Below, in pieces: positions 43,090 through 52,761 of a DNA stretch of 64,000 nt. The first letter of the stretch is position 1; each line of letters opens with the position of its first letter. This DNA is from Schumannella sp. 10F1B-5-1 (lineage in GTDB: Bacteria > Actinomycetota > Actinomycetes > Actinomycetales > Microbacteriaceae), in assembly GCF_006517535.1 (NCBI RefSeq), contig NZ_VHQH01000037.1:95532-159531 (forward strand), read 5' to 3'. The position numbers and the translations under genes were made by a program. A model generated the notes under the pieces. That model was not told where the DNA came from. It did no database searches and saw nothing but the letters and a program-made list of their open reading frames with translations.

Positions 43090-44426
43090 CCGGCGGCGCC
43101 TCGCTCGGTGTCGGTGGTCCCCTCCGTCGACCCGGCAGCGCCCGCAGCGGAGTCGCTGCCCGCGTCGGGCGCGACCTGCGCTGCCTCGCCGGCGGCGACG
43201 AGCGACGGGGTCAGCCCGATCGAGCCGGAGTTCATGCCGACGGGCGCGCCCTCGGAGTTGGCGGCATTCGCGCGCGCGTCGCGGATCGCATCCATGACGG
43301 TCTCGACGTCGATGACGCCCTCGAAGCGGTCGCGGCGTCCCGTCACGAGGGCCGCGCCCGCGCTCGAGACGAGCATGGTGTCGAGCGCGTCGTTGAGCGT
43401 CGCGCTGCTGCCGACGACCGGCAGCGCCGGGTCGGCCTTCGCGTCGATCGTCTCGATGCGGGCCAGCTGACGACGAGACAGCCACTGCAGCGGACGCTCC
43501 CGCTCGTCGACGACGACCACGTGGCCGTGGCCGGCGTTCTCGGCCTTCTGCAGGGCGTCCTTGCCGCTCGTGCCGGGGCTGACGGTCACGGCGGACGCGA
43601 CGTCGACATCCCGCACGCGGCGCAGCGTCAGCTGCTTGAGTCCGGCACCCGAGCCGATGAAGTTCTCGACGAACTCGTTCGCGGGCTCGGCGAGGATGCG
43701 CTCCGGGGTGTCGTACTGCACGATCCGGGCGCCCTCCTCGAAGACCACGATCCAGTCGCCGAGCTTCACGGCCTCGTCGAAGTCGTGCGTGACGATGACC
43801 ATCGTCTTCTGCACCTCGTCCTGGATGCGGATCAGCTCGTCCTGCAGGCGCTGGCGCGTGATCGGGTCGACGGCGCCGAAGGGCTCGTCCATGAGCAAGA
43901 CGGGCGGGTCGGCGGCGAGCGCGCGGGCCACGCCGACGCGCTGCTGCTGGCCACCCGAGAGCTCGCGCGGGTAGCGGTCGCGATAGGTGTCGGGGTCGAG
44001 CGAGACGAGCTCGAGCAGCTCGTCGACGCGCGCCGCGATGCGCTCCTTGTCCCAGCCGAGCATCTTCGGCACGAGCCCGATGTTCGTCGCGACGGTCATG
44101 TGCGGGAACAGTCCGCCGGCCTGGATGACGTAGCCGATGCGGCGGCGCAGCTCGTCGCCATCGATCGCGGTGACGTCCTCGTCGCCGAGCACGATGCGGC
44201 CCGTCGTCGGCTCGATCAGCCGGTTGATCATCTTCAGGGTCGTCGTCTTGCCGCAGCCCGACGGGCCGACGAACATGACGACCTTGCCGGCCGGGATCTC
44301 GAGCGTGATGCCGTCGACCGCGGGCTTGGTCTGCCCGGGGTAGCGCTTCGTGACGTCGTCGAGGCGGATGGGGCGCCCGCTGACCTCAGCGGGAGCCTGC
44401 TCGATCGTCGTGGTCGTATCAGACAC
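43086..44426 (-). CDS. osmoprotectant ABC transporter ATP-binding protein with CBS domains
   Basis: A 446-residue OpuCA/ProV-like ATPase. Walker A GPSGCGKTT is at 54-62, signature LSGGQQQRVGVARAL and Walker B VLLMDEPFGAVD follow, and the switch His lies in IVTHDFDEAV. A CBS-domain pair (about 275-390) probably senses ionic strength or nucleotides to gate transport. The last 50 residues are Ser/Gly/Ala low complexity. It overlaps both flanking permease genes. Confidence 0.94.
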   Translation of the reverse strand: MSDTTTTIEQAPAEVSGRPIRLDDVTKRYPGQTKPAVDGITLEIPAGKVVMFVGPSGCGKTTTLKMINRLIEPTTGRIVLGDEDVTAIDGDELRRRIGYVIQAGGLFPHMTVATNIGLVPKMLGWDKERIAARVDELLELVSLDPDTYRDRYPRELSGGQQQRVGVARALAADPPVLLMDEPFGAVDPITRQRLQDELIRIQDEVQKTMVIVTHDFDEAVKLGDWIVVFEEGARIVQYDTPERILAEPANEFVENFIGSGAGLKQLTLRRVRDVDVASAVTVSPGTSGKDALQKAENAGHGHVVVVDERERPLQWLSRRQLARIETIDAKADPALPVVGSSATLNDALDTMLVSSAGAALVTGRRDRFEGVIDVETVMDAIRDARANAANSEGAPVGMNSGSIGLTPSLVAAGEAAQVAPDAGSDSAAGAAGSTEGTTDTERGAAG

Positions 44427-45060
44427 GGATTCCTCTCGGGGTGGTCAGCCGGCCGAGGCCGACGAGAAGCAGGTCGAGCACGAGCGCCAGCAGCACGACG
44501 CCGACGACGCCGACGACGATCGACTCGGTCGCTCCAGCGCCGCCGAGTCGCGACAGGCCGGAGAAGATGAAGCCGCCGAGGCCGGGGCCGAGCACGTAGG
44601 CGGCGACGGCGGCGATGCCCATGATCATCTGGGCCGAGACGCGGATGCCGCCGAGGATGACCGGCCAGGCGAGGGGCAGCTCGACCCGCACGAAGGTGCG
44701 CATCCGGCTCATCCCGATTCCGCGGGCCGACTCGACGAGCGCGGGGTCGACGCCGCCGAGCCCGACGATCGCATTGCGCAGCACGGGGAGCACGGCGAAG
44801 AAGGTGACCGTGACGACCGCCGGGGTCACGCCGAAGCCGAGGGGCGCGATCATGAGACCCACCAGCGCGAAGGCCGGGATCGTGAGTCCGATGGCCGAGA
44901 CGCTGTTCGCGACCGAGGCGAGCGCCGGGCGGCGGTAGACGAGCGCGGCGATCACGACCGCGATGACGACCGCGAGGATCAGGCACTGCGCGACGAGGGA
45001 GAAGTGCTGCCAGGCCGAGAAGCCGATGGCTTCGAGCCGGCTGGAGATGTAGTCCCACAT
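44419..45060 (-). CDS. osmoprotectant ABC transporter permease (OpuCB/ProW-like), first gene of operon
   Basis: A 213-residue permease starting MWDYISSRLEAIGFSAWQH, with six helices and the coupling loop AVLPVLRNAIVGLGGVDPALVESARGIGMSRM then ELPLAWPVILGGIRVSAQM. It overlaps the ATPase gene by 8 bp. It is closely related to the other permease in the operon. Confidence 0.93.
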   Translation of the reverse strand: MWDYISSRLEAIGFSAWQHFSLVAQCLILAVVIAVVIAALVYRRPALASVANSVSAIGLTIPAFALVGLMIAPLGFGVTPAVVTVTFFAVLPVLRNAIVGLGGVDPALVESARGIGMSRMRTFVRVELPLAWPVILGGIRVSAQMIMGIAAVAAYVLGPGLGGFIFSGLSRLGGAGATESIVVGVVGVVLLALVLDLLLVGLGRLTTPRGIRV

Positions 45061-45509
45061 CGTCGCGATCGCGCCATCCGTTCCGTGTTCGTGTGCGTTC
45101 CGTGCCGTGCTGCGTCGTGGATGCGGTGATCACGGCACTGCGGAAGCGCGCCGTGGCCCGGCTCCGGACGACCCGTCGAACCTAACGAGAAGACGGAAGC
45201 TCAGGTCGGCTCCCGCGGACGAACCGATCTGTCTGCCCCGATTCGCCGCGCGGTGAAACCCCAGTTCAGGGCGCCGATGACGCGCGAAGGTCCACGAATC
45301 CTGGGAACCTCGGCGCCGAATGAGAGGTCGTGCTGGTATCGCGCGCACGCGCCGACGCGCGGGAGAAGCGGGAGACGCTGTGCGGCGCGACTCGACGACG
45401 TCGACGGCCGGCGTCGGGCCTGCACGGCATCCCGGTCACGTCGCTGGCGGCCGGTACAGTGACCGCGTCGCCGCGCACGGGAGCCGCGGCGCCGACCGCA
45501 GGAGGCATC
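45061..45509. other. intergenic region upstream of osmoprotectant operon and phosphodiesterase
   Basis: This 449-bp divergent gap has no gene that I can support. On the minus strand TAGGTT (45179-45184) could be a -10 for the transporter operon, with a leader of about 110 bases containing GTTCCGTG twice. On the plus strand TACAGT (45455-45460) could be a -10 for the phosphodiesterase gene. No tRNA or riboswitch-like fold was recognised. Confidence 0.4.
45500..45505 (+). promoter_or_regulatory. ribosome binding site deciding the phosphodiesterase start
   Basis: AGGAGG four bases before GTG 45510; the frame is open further upstream but the protein family starts here. Confidence 0.6.
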
Positions 45510-46430
45510 GTGGTCCAGCTCGGGCAGCATCCGGAACCGCTGCACACCATCGCGCACATCAGCGACACGCACTTCCTCGATGGGGCCCGACCCCTCTACG
45601 GGGCGCTGAGCTCCGAGGCGACGCTGCAGCGGGCGCTCGAGCAGCTCGAGATCTCGGGTCTCGACATCGAGGCGATCGTGTTCACCGGCGACCTCGCCGA
45701 CCTGGGTGAGACAGATGCCTATCAGCGGCTGCGCGCGATCGTCGATCCTGCCGCGGAGCGGCTCGGCGCGCGCCCGATCTGGGTCATGGGGAATCACGAC
45801 GAGCGCGAGCCCTTCGCCGAGCACATGCTCGGTGCGGCGCCGTCGAGTGCGCCGCAGGACGCCGTCTACGACGTGAACGGCCTGCGCATCGTGGCGCTCG
45901 ACTCGACCGTGCCCGGCTATCACCACGGCGAGCTCACCGCGGAGCAGCTCGACTGGCTGCGCGGAGTGCTCGCCGAGCCGGCGCCCCACGGCACCCTGCT
46001 CGCTCTGCACCACCCGCCCATCCCGTCGCCCGTCGAGATCATGGCGATCCTCGAGCTGCAGGACCAGCCCGCGCTGGAGGCGGTCGTGCGCGGCAGCGAC
46101 GTGATCGGGATCGTCGGTGGTCACCTGCACTACTCCACGCACTCGACCTTCGCCGGGGTGCCCGTGGCCGTCGCGGCGGCGACCTGCTACACGATGGACG
46201 TGCTCGCGCCCGTCGGCACGCTCGCCGGCGTGGACGGCGGGCAGTCGGTGCATCTGACGCAGGTCTATCCCGACCGTGTCGTGCACTCGATCGTGCCCGT
46301 CGGCTCTCCGCCTCGGGTGTCCGGCTTCAGCGGGCGGGTGCTCGAGCGACTGGCGGCGATGACCCCGGATGCGCGCCGCGAGGCCTTCTCGAACAAGAGG
46401 TCGGTCTGGAAGCTGCCGCCGGAGGCGTGA
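45510..46430 (+). CDS. metallophosphoesterase (CpdA-like 3',5'-cyclic nucleotide phosphodiesterase)
   Basis: A 306-residue calcineurin-like phosphoesterase with all metal motifs: AHISDTHF (D-x-H), FTGDLADLG (GD), MGNHDER (GNHD), ALHHPP and GGHLHYSTHS (GHxH). The class includes CpdA cAMP phosphodiesterases; cyclic nucleotide cleavage is likely but other phosphodiesters are possible. GTG 45510 is set by the AGGAGG before it. XerC follows 61 bp downstream. Confidence 0.88.
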   Translation: MVQLGQHPEPLHTIAHISDTHFLDGARPLYGALSSEATLQRALEQLEISGLDIEAIVFTGDLADLGETDAYQRLRAIVDPAAERLGARPIWVMGNHDEREPFAEHMLGAAPSSAPQDAVYDVNGLRIVALDSTVPGYHHGELTAEQLDWLRGVLAEPAPHGTLLALHHPPIPSPVEIMAILELQDQPALEAVVRGSDVIGIVGGHLHYSTHSTFAGVPVAVAAATCYTMDVLAPVGTLAGVDGGQSVHLTQVYPDRVVHSIVPVGSPPRVSGFSGRVLERLAAMTPDARREAFSNKRSVWKLPPEA

Positions 46431-46491
46431 GCGGGTGACGAGCTCGGCGGGGCGCCCGACGGCTGAGCACGTGGCGCGCGACGATGGGGGC

Positions 46492-47412
46492 ATGCGCCTC
46501 GACGCGGCGATCGACGCCTACTCCCGCCACCTGGCGGCCGAGCGCGCCTACAGCGACCACACGATCGCGGCCTACCGCGCCGACCTGAGGGCTCTGGCCT
46601 CGCACGCCGAAGAGCGCGCCGCCGAGGAGGTCGAGCACCTCGATCTGGAGCTGCTGCGCGACTGGCTGTGGGCCTCGACCCAGCAGGGGCTCGCGAAGTC
46701 CACGCTCGCGCGCCGTGCCGCCTCGGCGCGCGGCTTCACGCGCTGGCTGACGACCACCGGTGTGCTCACGAGCGATCCGGCGGCCCGCCTGAAGTCCCCG
46801 CGTCGCGACAGCCGGCTGCCGCGGGTGCTCGGCCGCGAGCAGATGGATCGGATCATCGCCGGGCTCGCGCAGCGCGCCGCCGACGGCGATCCGGCCTCGC
46901 AGCGCGACCTGGCCGTCATCGAGCTGCTCTACGCCTCGGCGCTGCGCGTGAGCGAGCTGACCGGCCTCGACCTGCCCGACATCGACAGCGAACGCCGCAC
47001 GGTGCGCGTCGTCGGCAAGGGCTCGAAGGAGCGAGTCGTGCCGGTCGGCGCTCCCGCGCTGCGGGCGATCGAGACCTGGATGCGCGAGGGCCGGCCGGCG
47101 ATCCTCGCAGCGACGACGGCATCCACGACTCCGACGCGAGCCGTCTTCCTCGGCTCCCGTGGCGGACGCCTCGGCAGTCGCGCCGTCTACCAGCTCGTCT
47201 CGACCCTGCTCGCCGAGGTCCCGGGTTCGGGTCCCGCCGGGCCCCACGCGCTGCGGCACACCGCGGCGACGCACCTGCTCGACGGCGGTGCGGACCTCCG
47301 CGCGGTGCAGGAGATGCTCGGTCACGCCAGCCTCGGCACGACGCAGATCTACACCCACGTCTCCGCCGAGCGGCTCAAGCAGGTCTATGCGCAGGCGCAC
47401 CCCCGCGCCTGA
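46492..47412 (+). CDS. xerC: tyrosine recombinase XerC
   Basis: A 306-residue tyrosine recombinase. The N-terminal SAM-like core-binding domain (1-100) is followed by the catalytic domain with R152 (SALRVSELTG), K176 (GKGSKE), H252 and R255 (HALRHTAATHLL), H278 (LGHASLGTTQ) and nucleophile Y287. With XerD it resolves chromosome dimers at dif. ATG 46492 was chosen; an upstream GTG at 46471 is possible. It stands between a phosphodiesterase and convergent M23 peptidase, near rpsB as in many actinobacteria. Confidence 0.93.
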   Translation: MRLDAAIDAYSRHLAAERAYSDHTIAAYRADLRALASHAEERAAEEVEHLDLELLRDWLWASTQQGLAKSTLARRAASARGFTRWLTTTGVLTSDPAARLKSPRRDSRLPRVLGREQMDRIIAGLAQRAADGDPASQRDLAVIELLYASALRVSELTGLDLPDIDSERRTVRVVGKGSKERVVPVGAPALRAIETWMREGRPAILAATTASTTPTRAVFLGSRGGRLGSRAVYQLVSTLLAEVPGSGPAGPHALRHTAATHLLDGGADLRAVQEMLGHASLGTTQIYTHVSAERLKQVYAQAHPRA

Positions 47413-47436
47413 CGGCGACTCCGGAGCGGACGCGTC

Positions 47437-47481
47437 GATCGCGCTCACCGCGATCGCGCTCACCCCGATCGCCGTCATCCC
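47437..47481. repeat. 15-bp tandem repeat, two exact core copies plus one degenerate
   Basis: GATCGCGCTCACC recurs at 47437 and 47452, with a degenerate third unit at 47467. It lies in the xerC / M23 convergent gap and overlaps the M23 stop. It might form part of a bidirectional terminator but is not a clear hairpin. Confidence 0.5.
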
Positions 47482-47978
47482 GACCGACCCGTCGGCAACA
47501 GCACCGCCCGCGGCACGCCGCCGAGCCACAGCAACGGCGAGACGTACTCGCCGTCGACCCGCACGCCGAGGTGCACGCACGCGGAGTCGCCGCAGTGCCC
47601 GGGCTGCAGGGTGCCGATCACCTGCCCGCGCACGACCGCATCCCCCTTCGCCACCAGGGGCTCGACCGGCTCGAGACTGCTGAGCACACCGCCGCCGTGG
47701 TCGATCGACACGAGGGGCCGATCGACCACGACGCCGGCGAAGTGCACCACGCCGTCGGCGGGGGCGAGCACGGGGGAGCCCGCCGCCGCGCCGATGTCGA
47801 TCCCGCGATGCCCCGCCGAGTACGGCGTCGGGGGCGCCGCGTAGGGGTTCACCACGGGATGCGGTGCCGCGACCGGCCACAGCCAGCCGCCCGTCGCCAC
47901 GGCGACGGCCGCGAGCATCCGCAGCAGCCGGCCGGGCGCCACAGGCGACCGTTCGGGGGAGAGGTGGCCGTTCCGCAT
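47475..47978 (-). CDS. M23-family metallopeptidase
   Basis: A 167-residue secreted or anchored LytM-type protein: basic start, hydrophobic segment (about 18-38), then a peptidase domain with [29 protein letters not shown] holding the HxxxD zinc motif and [17 protein letters not shown] holding the third His. The usual HxH pair is reduced to CVH, so the active site may be altered and the protein regulatory. It is the common actinobacterial neighbour of rpsB. CACCGT lies six bases before ATG 47978. Confidence 0.85.
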   Translation of the reverse strand: MRNGHLSPERSPVAPGRLLRMLAAVAVATGGWLWPVAAPHPVVNPYAAPPTPYSAGHRGIDIGAAAGSPVLAPADGVVHFAGVVVDRPLVSIDHGGGVLSSLEPVEPLVAKGDAVVRGQVIGTLQPGHCGDSACVHLGVRVDGEYVSPLLWLGGVPRAVLLPTGRSG

Positions 47979-48355
47979 GGGACCACGGTGGCGAGTCGGC
48001 GTCGCGGGCGGAGCCGCGCGGACCGGATCGGTGCAGAACCCGATCTGACCAGGGGTTGGGGAGGAGAGTGCAGTGCGGCGACGACATGAGCGCAGGCGCG
48101 GAGAGCGCCCGCCCCGGTGCTATGCTTCCCCCAGCACCTCGCTTGCGGGGTGACTTCGCGCGCCCACAGCGTCGCCGCTCCAGCCTCCGGTCACCGGAAG
48201 CCGAGAGCAGCGACGCGGCAGCACATCCATCAGTCTCCGATCCGTCGGAAGCGGATGCGCGCCGGGCGCCAGGGACCAGGCCGCCGGCCCGGTCGACAAC
48301 TGAGAACGCGCGGGACGCGGCCGACGGCCGTGCCCGCCAGAGAAGGAGAACGGCC
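47979..48355 (+). other. rpsB leader and divergent promoter region
   Basis: A 377-bp gap without a gene. TATGCT (48121-48126) is a possible -10 for rpsB, giving a leader of about 220 bases. Such long leaders often carry ribosomal-protein autoregulation, but I could not assign a known fold. Confidence 0.4.
47985..47990 (-). promoter_or_regulatory. candidate leaderless -10 for M23 peptidase
   Basis: Minus-strand CACCGT then ggtccc then ATG 47978; weak hexamer, correct spacing. Confidence 0.3.
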
Positions 48356-49375
48356 ATGGCCGTCGTCACCATCCGCCAGCTGCTCGACAGCGGCGTGCAC
48401 TTCGGACACCAGACCCGCCGCTGGAACCCGAAGGTGAAGCGCTTCATCCTCACCGAGCGCTCGGGCATCCACATCATCGACCTGCAGAAGTCGCTGGCCT
48501 ACATCGACCGCGCCTACGACTTCGTCAAGGAGACCGTCGCGCACGGCGGCACCGTGCTCTTCGTGGGCACGAAGAAGCAGGCCCAGGAGGCCATCGCCGA
48601 GCAGGCGACCCGCGTGGGCCAGCCCTACGTCAACCAGCGCTGGCTCGGCGGTCTGCTCACCAACTTCCAGACGGTCTCCAAGCGCCTCGCGCGCATGAAG
48701 GAGCTCGAGGAGATCGACTTCGACGACACGACGAAGGGCTTCACCAAGAAGGAGCTCCTCATCAAGAAGCGCGAGCTCGACAAGCTGCACAAGACCCTGG
48801 GTGGTATCCGCAACCTGACGAAGACCCCCAGCGCGATCTGGGTCGTCGACGCCAAGCGCGAGCACCTCGCCATCGACGAGGCCACCAAGCTCGGCATCCC
48901 CGTGATCGGCATCCTCGACACGAACGCCGACCCCGACGAGCTGCAGTACCCGATCCCGGGCAACGACGACGCGATCCGCTCGGTGGGCCTGCTCACCCGC
49001 ATCATCGCCGACGCCGCCGCCGAGGGCCTCGTGCAGCGCCACCAGGCTCCCGCCGAGGCCGGCAACGTCTCGGCCGTCGAGCCGCTCGCCGAGTGGGAGC
49101 AGGAGCTGCTCGCCGCCAGCGAGACCCCCGCGTCGACCGCCGAGAAGATCGAGGCCGTCGACCAGGGCGCCGACGCCGCCGAGAAGGTCGCCGAGGTCGT
49201 CGAGGCCGAGACGCCCGTCGCCGAGAACGACGCGGATGCCGCCGCGGAGGCCGACCTGGCCGCGCAGGCCGACGAGTCGGTCGTCGCCGAGCACGCCCCG
49301 GAGTCGGACGAGGCCACCGAGGCCCGCATCGAGGCCGAGGCGACCGAGGCCGAGAAGAAGCCCGCGAAGAAGTAG
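48356..49375 (+). CDS. rpsB: 30S ribosomal protein S2
   Basis: A 339-residue S2. The conserved core (1-235) contains [41 protein letters not shown] and [18 protein letters not shown] [24 protein letters not shown]. The last 100 residues form an Ala/Glu-rich tail, as in other actinobacteria. ATG 48356 follows AGAAGGAGAACGGCC; longer upstream frame is not S2-like. It forms an operon with tsf 47 bp downstream. Confidence 0.96.
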   Translation: MAVVTIRQLLDSGVHFGHQTRRWNPKVKRFILTERSGIHIIDLQKSLAYIDRAYDFVKETVAHGGTVLFVGTKKQAQEAIAEQATRVGQPYVNQRWLGGLLTNFQTVSKRLARMKELEEIDFDDTTKGFTKKELLIKKRELDKLHKTLGGIRNLTKTPSAIWVVDAKREHLAIDEATKLGIPVIGILDTNADPDELQYPIPGNDDAIRSVGLLTRIIADAAAEGLVQRHQAPAEAGNVSAVEPLAEWEQELLAASETPASTAEKIEAVDQGADAAEKVAEVVEAETPVAENDADAAAEADLAAQADESVVAEHAPESDEATEARIEAEATEAEKKPAKK

Positions 49376-49422
49376 TCCAGGCGTTCTCCGCCTGTTCATC
49401 ACGACTCAGTAAGGAATAGTCC

Positions 49423-50250
49423 ATGGCCAACTTCAGCCTGGAAGACGTCAAGACCCTCCGCGAGCGCCTCGGCACCGGCATGGTCGACACCAAGAACGCC
49501 CTGGTCGAGGCCGAGGGCGACATCGAGAAGGCCGTCGAGATCCTGCGTCTCAAGGGTGCGAAGGGCAACGCGAAGCGTGCCGACCGCTCCACGAGCGAGG
49601 GCCTCGTCGCCGTCGTCGAGAGCGCGACCGCCGTCACCCTGATCGAGCTCGCCTGCGAGACCGACTTCGTCGCCAAGAACGACAAGTTCGTCGCGCTGGC
49701 CGAGAAGGTCGTGCAGGCGCTGGCCGACTCGGGCGCCGAGACCGTGGATGCCGCTCTCGCGGTCGCGGTCGACGGCGGCACCGTCGGCAGCCTCATCGAG
49801 GACCAGGCCGCGACCATCGGCGAGAAGATCGAGCTGCGTCAGGTCGCTCGCATCGCCGGTGACAAGTTCGCCGTCTACCTGCACCGCACCTCGAAGGACC
49901 TGCCGCCGCAGATCGGCGTCGTCGTGTCCTACACGGGTGACGACGCGGAGACCGCCCGCAGCATCGCCCAGCACATCTCGTTCGCCGCTCCGACCTACCT
50001 CTCCAAGGACGAGGTGCCGGAGGCCGACGTCGCCAACGAGCGTCGCATCGTCGAGGAGATCAGCCGCGGCGAGGGCAAGCCCGAGGCCGCCCTGCCGAAG
50101 ATCGTCGAGGGTCGTCTCGGCGCCTACTTCAAGCAGGTCGCCCTGCTCGAGCAGGACTACGCCCGCGACAACAAGCTCGCGGTCAAGAAGGTCGCCGAGG
50201 ACGCGGGCCTGACCATCAACGGCTTCGCCCGTTTCAAGGTCGGCGCGTAA
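49423..50250 (+). CDS. tsf: elongation factor Ts
   Basis: A 275-residue EF-Ts, the nucleotide exchange factor for EF-Tu. The N-terminal UBA-like part DVKTLRERLGTGMVDTKNALVEAEGDIEKAVEILR and TLIELACETDFVAKNDKF are the EF-Tu contacts; two dimerisation-like domains follow. ATG 49423 follows AGTAAGGAATAGTCC. A strong terminator lies 12 bases after the stop. Confidence 0.96.
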   Translation: MANFSLEDVKTLRERLGTGMVDTKNALVEAEGDIEKAVEILRLKGAKGNAKRADRSTSEGLVAVVESATAVTLIELACETDFVAKNDKFVALAEKVVQALADSGAETVDAALAVAVDGGTVGSLIEDQAATIGEKIELRQVARIAGDKFAVYLHRTSKDLPPQIGVVVSYTGDDAETARSIAQHISFAAPTYLSKDEVPEADVANERRIVEEISRGEGKPEAALPKIVEGRLGAYFKQVALLEQDYARDNKLAVKKVAEDAGLTINGFARFKVGA

Positions 50251-50262
50251 GCAGAACCACCA

Positions 50263-50302
50263 CACGAGGGGCCCGGATGCGCAAGCATCCGGGCCCCTCG
50301 TG
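50263..50302 (+). terminator. strong hairpin terminator after tsf
   Basis: A perfect 18-bp stem, CACGAGGGGCCCGGATGC pairing its complement, with a GCAA tetraloop. It ends the rpsB-tsf operon. Confidence 0.85.
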
Positions 50303-50358
50303 CGTGCGCCGGGCCGTGTGCTGCGCCTCGGGCCGGCGCGAGCGTCATCCGTCGCGGC

Positions 50359-50364
50359 TAGCAT
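50359..50364 (+). promoter_or_regulatory. leaderless -10 for 50371 gene
   Basis: TAGCAT then cgaggc then GTG 50371. Confidence 0.5.
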
Positions 50365-50370
50365 CGAGGC

Positions 50371-51117
50371 GTGAGCGACCCTCAGCCGCCGTTCGGCTAT
50401 CCGCGCGACGATCGACCGCCGCATCCGCACGCCGGAGTCCCCGCGAGCGCCCAGCAGAATCCGTACTTCCCCGGGCCCGGAGCACCGGGAGGGCCGGCAG
50501 TCCCCGGAGCGCCGTACGGCTTCGCCCCCGCCCCGCCCCGCCGCGGGCTCTCGGCGGGCGGCATCATCGCGATCGTGCTCGGCTCGGCGGCGCTCATCCT
50601 CGTCGCGGGATGCGTCGTGCTGGCTCTCGTGCTCGGCTCGATCTTCGCCGCACCGCGCAGCGGCTCCCCGGTCGCCGGTGCGTCGCCGACCGCGCAGTCC
50701 ACCTCGCAGCCCCCGTGGCCCGGACCGGGCTCGAACTCGGGGTCGGGCAGCTACAGCATCGTCGATCGCCCCGCCTACGCGACCTACGCGCTGCGCGTGC
50801 GCGACATGCACCTCAAGTACCAGACCGCGCTCAAGGACGGCAGCATCCACCAGTGGGTCGTCGACTCCCCGACGGGCGACACCTACGCGCAGGCGTTCGT
50901 GTACTTCCTGACCGACAAGAAGGTCGCCCTGCTCTGGATCTCCGACTCGAGCGACGACCCGGCCGAGCTGGATGCGACGGTCGCCGAGTGGGACGCCGAG
51001 CTCACCGAGCTCGAGCGCAAGTTCCTGGCCGGCGAGCCCTTCGGCGGCGACGTGACGATCACGAAGTCCGACGGCACGACGTTCCACTACGACAGCGCCG
51101 CCGGACCGAACGGCTGA
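50371..51117 (+). CDS. hypothetical membrane-anchored protein
   Basis: A 248-residue protein with a Pro/Gly-rich cytoplasmic N-terminus (1-58), one membrane segment (about 62-90, SAGGIIAIVLGSAALILVAG), a Ser/Pro linker and an extracellular domain of about 120 residues with several Trp and acidic residues. It has a domain layout common among actinobacterial DUF4190-like and lipoprotein-like proteins, but I do not recognise the domain. GTG 50371 is supported by a leaderless -10. Confidence 0.75.
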   Translation: MSDPQPPFGYPRDDRPPHPHAGVPASAQQNPYFPGPGAPGGPAVPGAPYGFAPAPPRRGLSAGGIIAIVLGSAALILVAGCVVLALVLGSIFAAPRSGSPVAGASPTAQSTSQPPWPGPGSNSGSGSYSIVDRPAYATYALRVRDMHLKYQTALKDGSIHQWVVDSPTGDTYAQAFVYFLTDKKVALLWISDSSDDPAELDATVAEWDAELTELERKFLAGEPFGGDVTITKSDGTTFHYDSAAGPNG

Positions 51118-51178
51118 CGCCCAGCCGGCTCCACGGCATCGGACGGCTCCCGCCCAGGCGGCTCCGCGATCCCGCCTC

Positions 51179-51184
51179 TAGGGT
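51179..51184 (+). promoter_or_regulatory. leaderless -10 for DUF6882-like gene
   Basis: TAGGGT then gaccgc then ATG 51191. Confidence 0.6.
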
Positions 51185-51190
51185 GACCGC

Positions 51191-51889
51191 ATGACGCGTT
51201 CTCCCGGGCTGTCGGCGCTCGTCGCCGACGGCGTGTTCCTCGCCCACGAAGCCCAGCTGCACCTCACCGACCTCTTCGGCGAGCACGAGCGCTGGGATGT
51301 CGACCTCGAGAACCGGCAGTTCCGCTTCACCGGGCCGACGCCCGCGACCCTGCCGCTGCAGCTGCTCGGCTCGGCGGCGCCGGGTCCGCGCAGCTGGCTC
51401 TGGGGCTGGGCGAATCCCTCCGGCTACGGCCCCGAGGTGCTGGCCGGCGCGAACGCGGCCCGGGCGCTGGGGGAGCGGTACCGCATCCCCGAGCTCGTCG
51501 GCGGCGAGGTGCCCTTCGACGATCCCGCCCCCGAGCAGGAGCCAGAGCCCGGCTACGAGCTCGGCTGGGATCTCTCGATCGCCGCCCGCGTCGCGAGCGG
51601 GATCTGGTTCGGCTACAGCGGCCGGGTGCAGGGCGGCACTCGGGTCTGGATGCTGCTGGAGGGCCTCGAGCTGCCGGCGCCCTCGACGCCGCGGGTCGCC
51701 CGGATCATCGGCGAGGCGCTGATGACGACGACGGTGACCGATCATCGCCGCGCCGTGTCGAGCTATGCGGCCCTGCGCGGCATCGCGTGGGACGGCGCGA
51801 CGCTGACGCTGCCCGACGGCCGCCTCTCCGTGACCTTCGATGAGCAGGGGCGCCTGGCGGGCCTGAACGGAACGGCCGGACCGGCCTGA
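51191..51889 (+). CDS. DUF6882-like protein
   Basis: A 232-residue soluble protein rich in Trp and Leu: [34 protein letters not shown], then [35 protein letters not shown], matches the DUF6882 pattern I recall. Function unknown; it may be a stress or immunity-like protein. Single gene between the 50371 gene and pyrH. A Glu/Pro-rich stretch near residue 115 splits two alpha/beta halves. Confidence 0.7.
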   Translation: MTRSPGLSALVADGVFLAHEAQLHLTDLFGEHERWDVDLENRQFRFTGPTPATLPLQLLGSAAPGPRSWLWGWANPSGYGPEVLAGANAARALGERYRIPELVGGEVPFDDPAPEQEPEPGYELGWDLSIAARVASGIWFGYSGRVQGGTRVWMLLEGLELPAPSTPRVARIIGEALMTTTVTDHRRAVSSYAALRGIAWDGATLTLPDGRLSVTFDEQGRLAGLNGTAGPA

Positions 51890-51949
51890 GCGCTGCACGA
51901 CCCGGCCCTCCGCGGGTCCGCCCCGACGAGCCGCCCACCCGCGTTCCGG

Positions 51950-51955
51950 TAGCCT
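51950..51955 (+). promoter_or_regulatory. candidate -10 for pyrH
   Basis: TAGCCT 31 bases before the pyrH ATG, leaving a short leader that contains the SD GGAAGGA. Confidence 0.4.
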
Positions 51956-51986
51956 GAACCGACCCCCGACGGAAGGACCCCTCGCG

Positions 51987-52715
51987 ATGACCGATCGCCG
52001 ACGCCGCGTGCTGCTCAAGCTCTCCGGAGAGGCGTTCGGCGGTGGCTCCCTCGGCGTGAATCCCGACGTCGTGTCGGCGATCGCCAAGGAGATCGCGGTG
52101 GCGACGACCGACCCCGACGAGTCGAAGCGGGTCGAGGTCGCGGTGGTCGTCGGCGGCGGCAACTTCTTCCGCGGCGCCGAGCTCAGCCAGCGCGGCATGG
52201 ACCGCGGGCGCGCCGACTACATGGGCATGCTCGGCACCGTCATGAACGCCCTCGCGCTGCAGGACTTCCTCGAGCAGGCCGGCGCCGCGACGCGCGTGCA
52301 GTCGGCGATCCAGATGACCCAGGTCGCCGAGCCGTACATCCCGCTGCGCGCCGAGCGCCACCTGGAGAAGGGCCGCGTCGTGATCTTCGGCGCGGGCGCC
52401 GGTCTGCCCTACTTCTCGACCGACACGGTCTCGGCGCAGCGCGCGCTCGAGATCGGCGCCGACGAGGTGCTGGTCGCCAAGAACGGCGTCGATGGCGTCT
52501 ACACCGCCGACCCGCGCCTCGACCCGACCGCGACGAAGATCGACGAGATCACCTACGCCGAGGCGCTGCAGCAGGGCCTCAAGGTCGTCGACTCGACCGC
52601 GTTCAGCCTCTGCATGGACAATCGGATGCCGATGCACGTGTTCGGCATGGAGCCCGCGGGCAACGTCACCGCCGCCGTGCGCGGCGAGCGGCTCGGCACC
52701 CTGGTCACGGCCTGA
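51987..52715 (+). CDS. pyrH: UMP kinase
   Basis: A 242-residue amino-acid-kinase-fold UMP kinase making UDP. Present are [60 protein letters not shown] and [16 protein letters not shown] 51987 follows GGAAGGACCCC. It is the usual actinobacterial gene between tsf and frr; here a small membrane protein gene separates pyrH and frr. Confidence 0.96.
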   Translation: MTDRRRRVLLKLSGEAFGGGSLGVNPDVVSAIAKEIAVATTDPDESKRVEVAVVVGGGNFFRGAELSQRGMDRGRADYMGMLGTVMNALALQDFLEQAGAATRVQSAIQMTQVAEPYIPLRAERHLEKGRVVIFGAGAGLPYFSTDTVSAQRALEIGADEVLVAKNGVDGVYTADPRLDPTATKIDEITYAEALQQGLKVVDSTAFSLCMDNRMPMHVFGMEPAGNVTAAVRGERLGTLVTA

Positions 52716-52761
52716 GCCGCGCATCCCGCGCCTTTCGACCCCGACCGAGACCGCCTGCACC

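Noticed and set aside
47437..47481. 15-bp repeats as xerC/M23 terminator
   Set aside because: They are direct repeats and do not give a stable hairpin.
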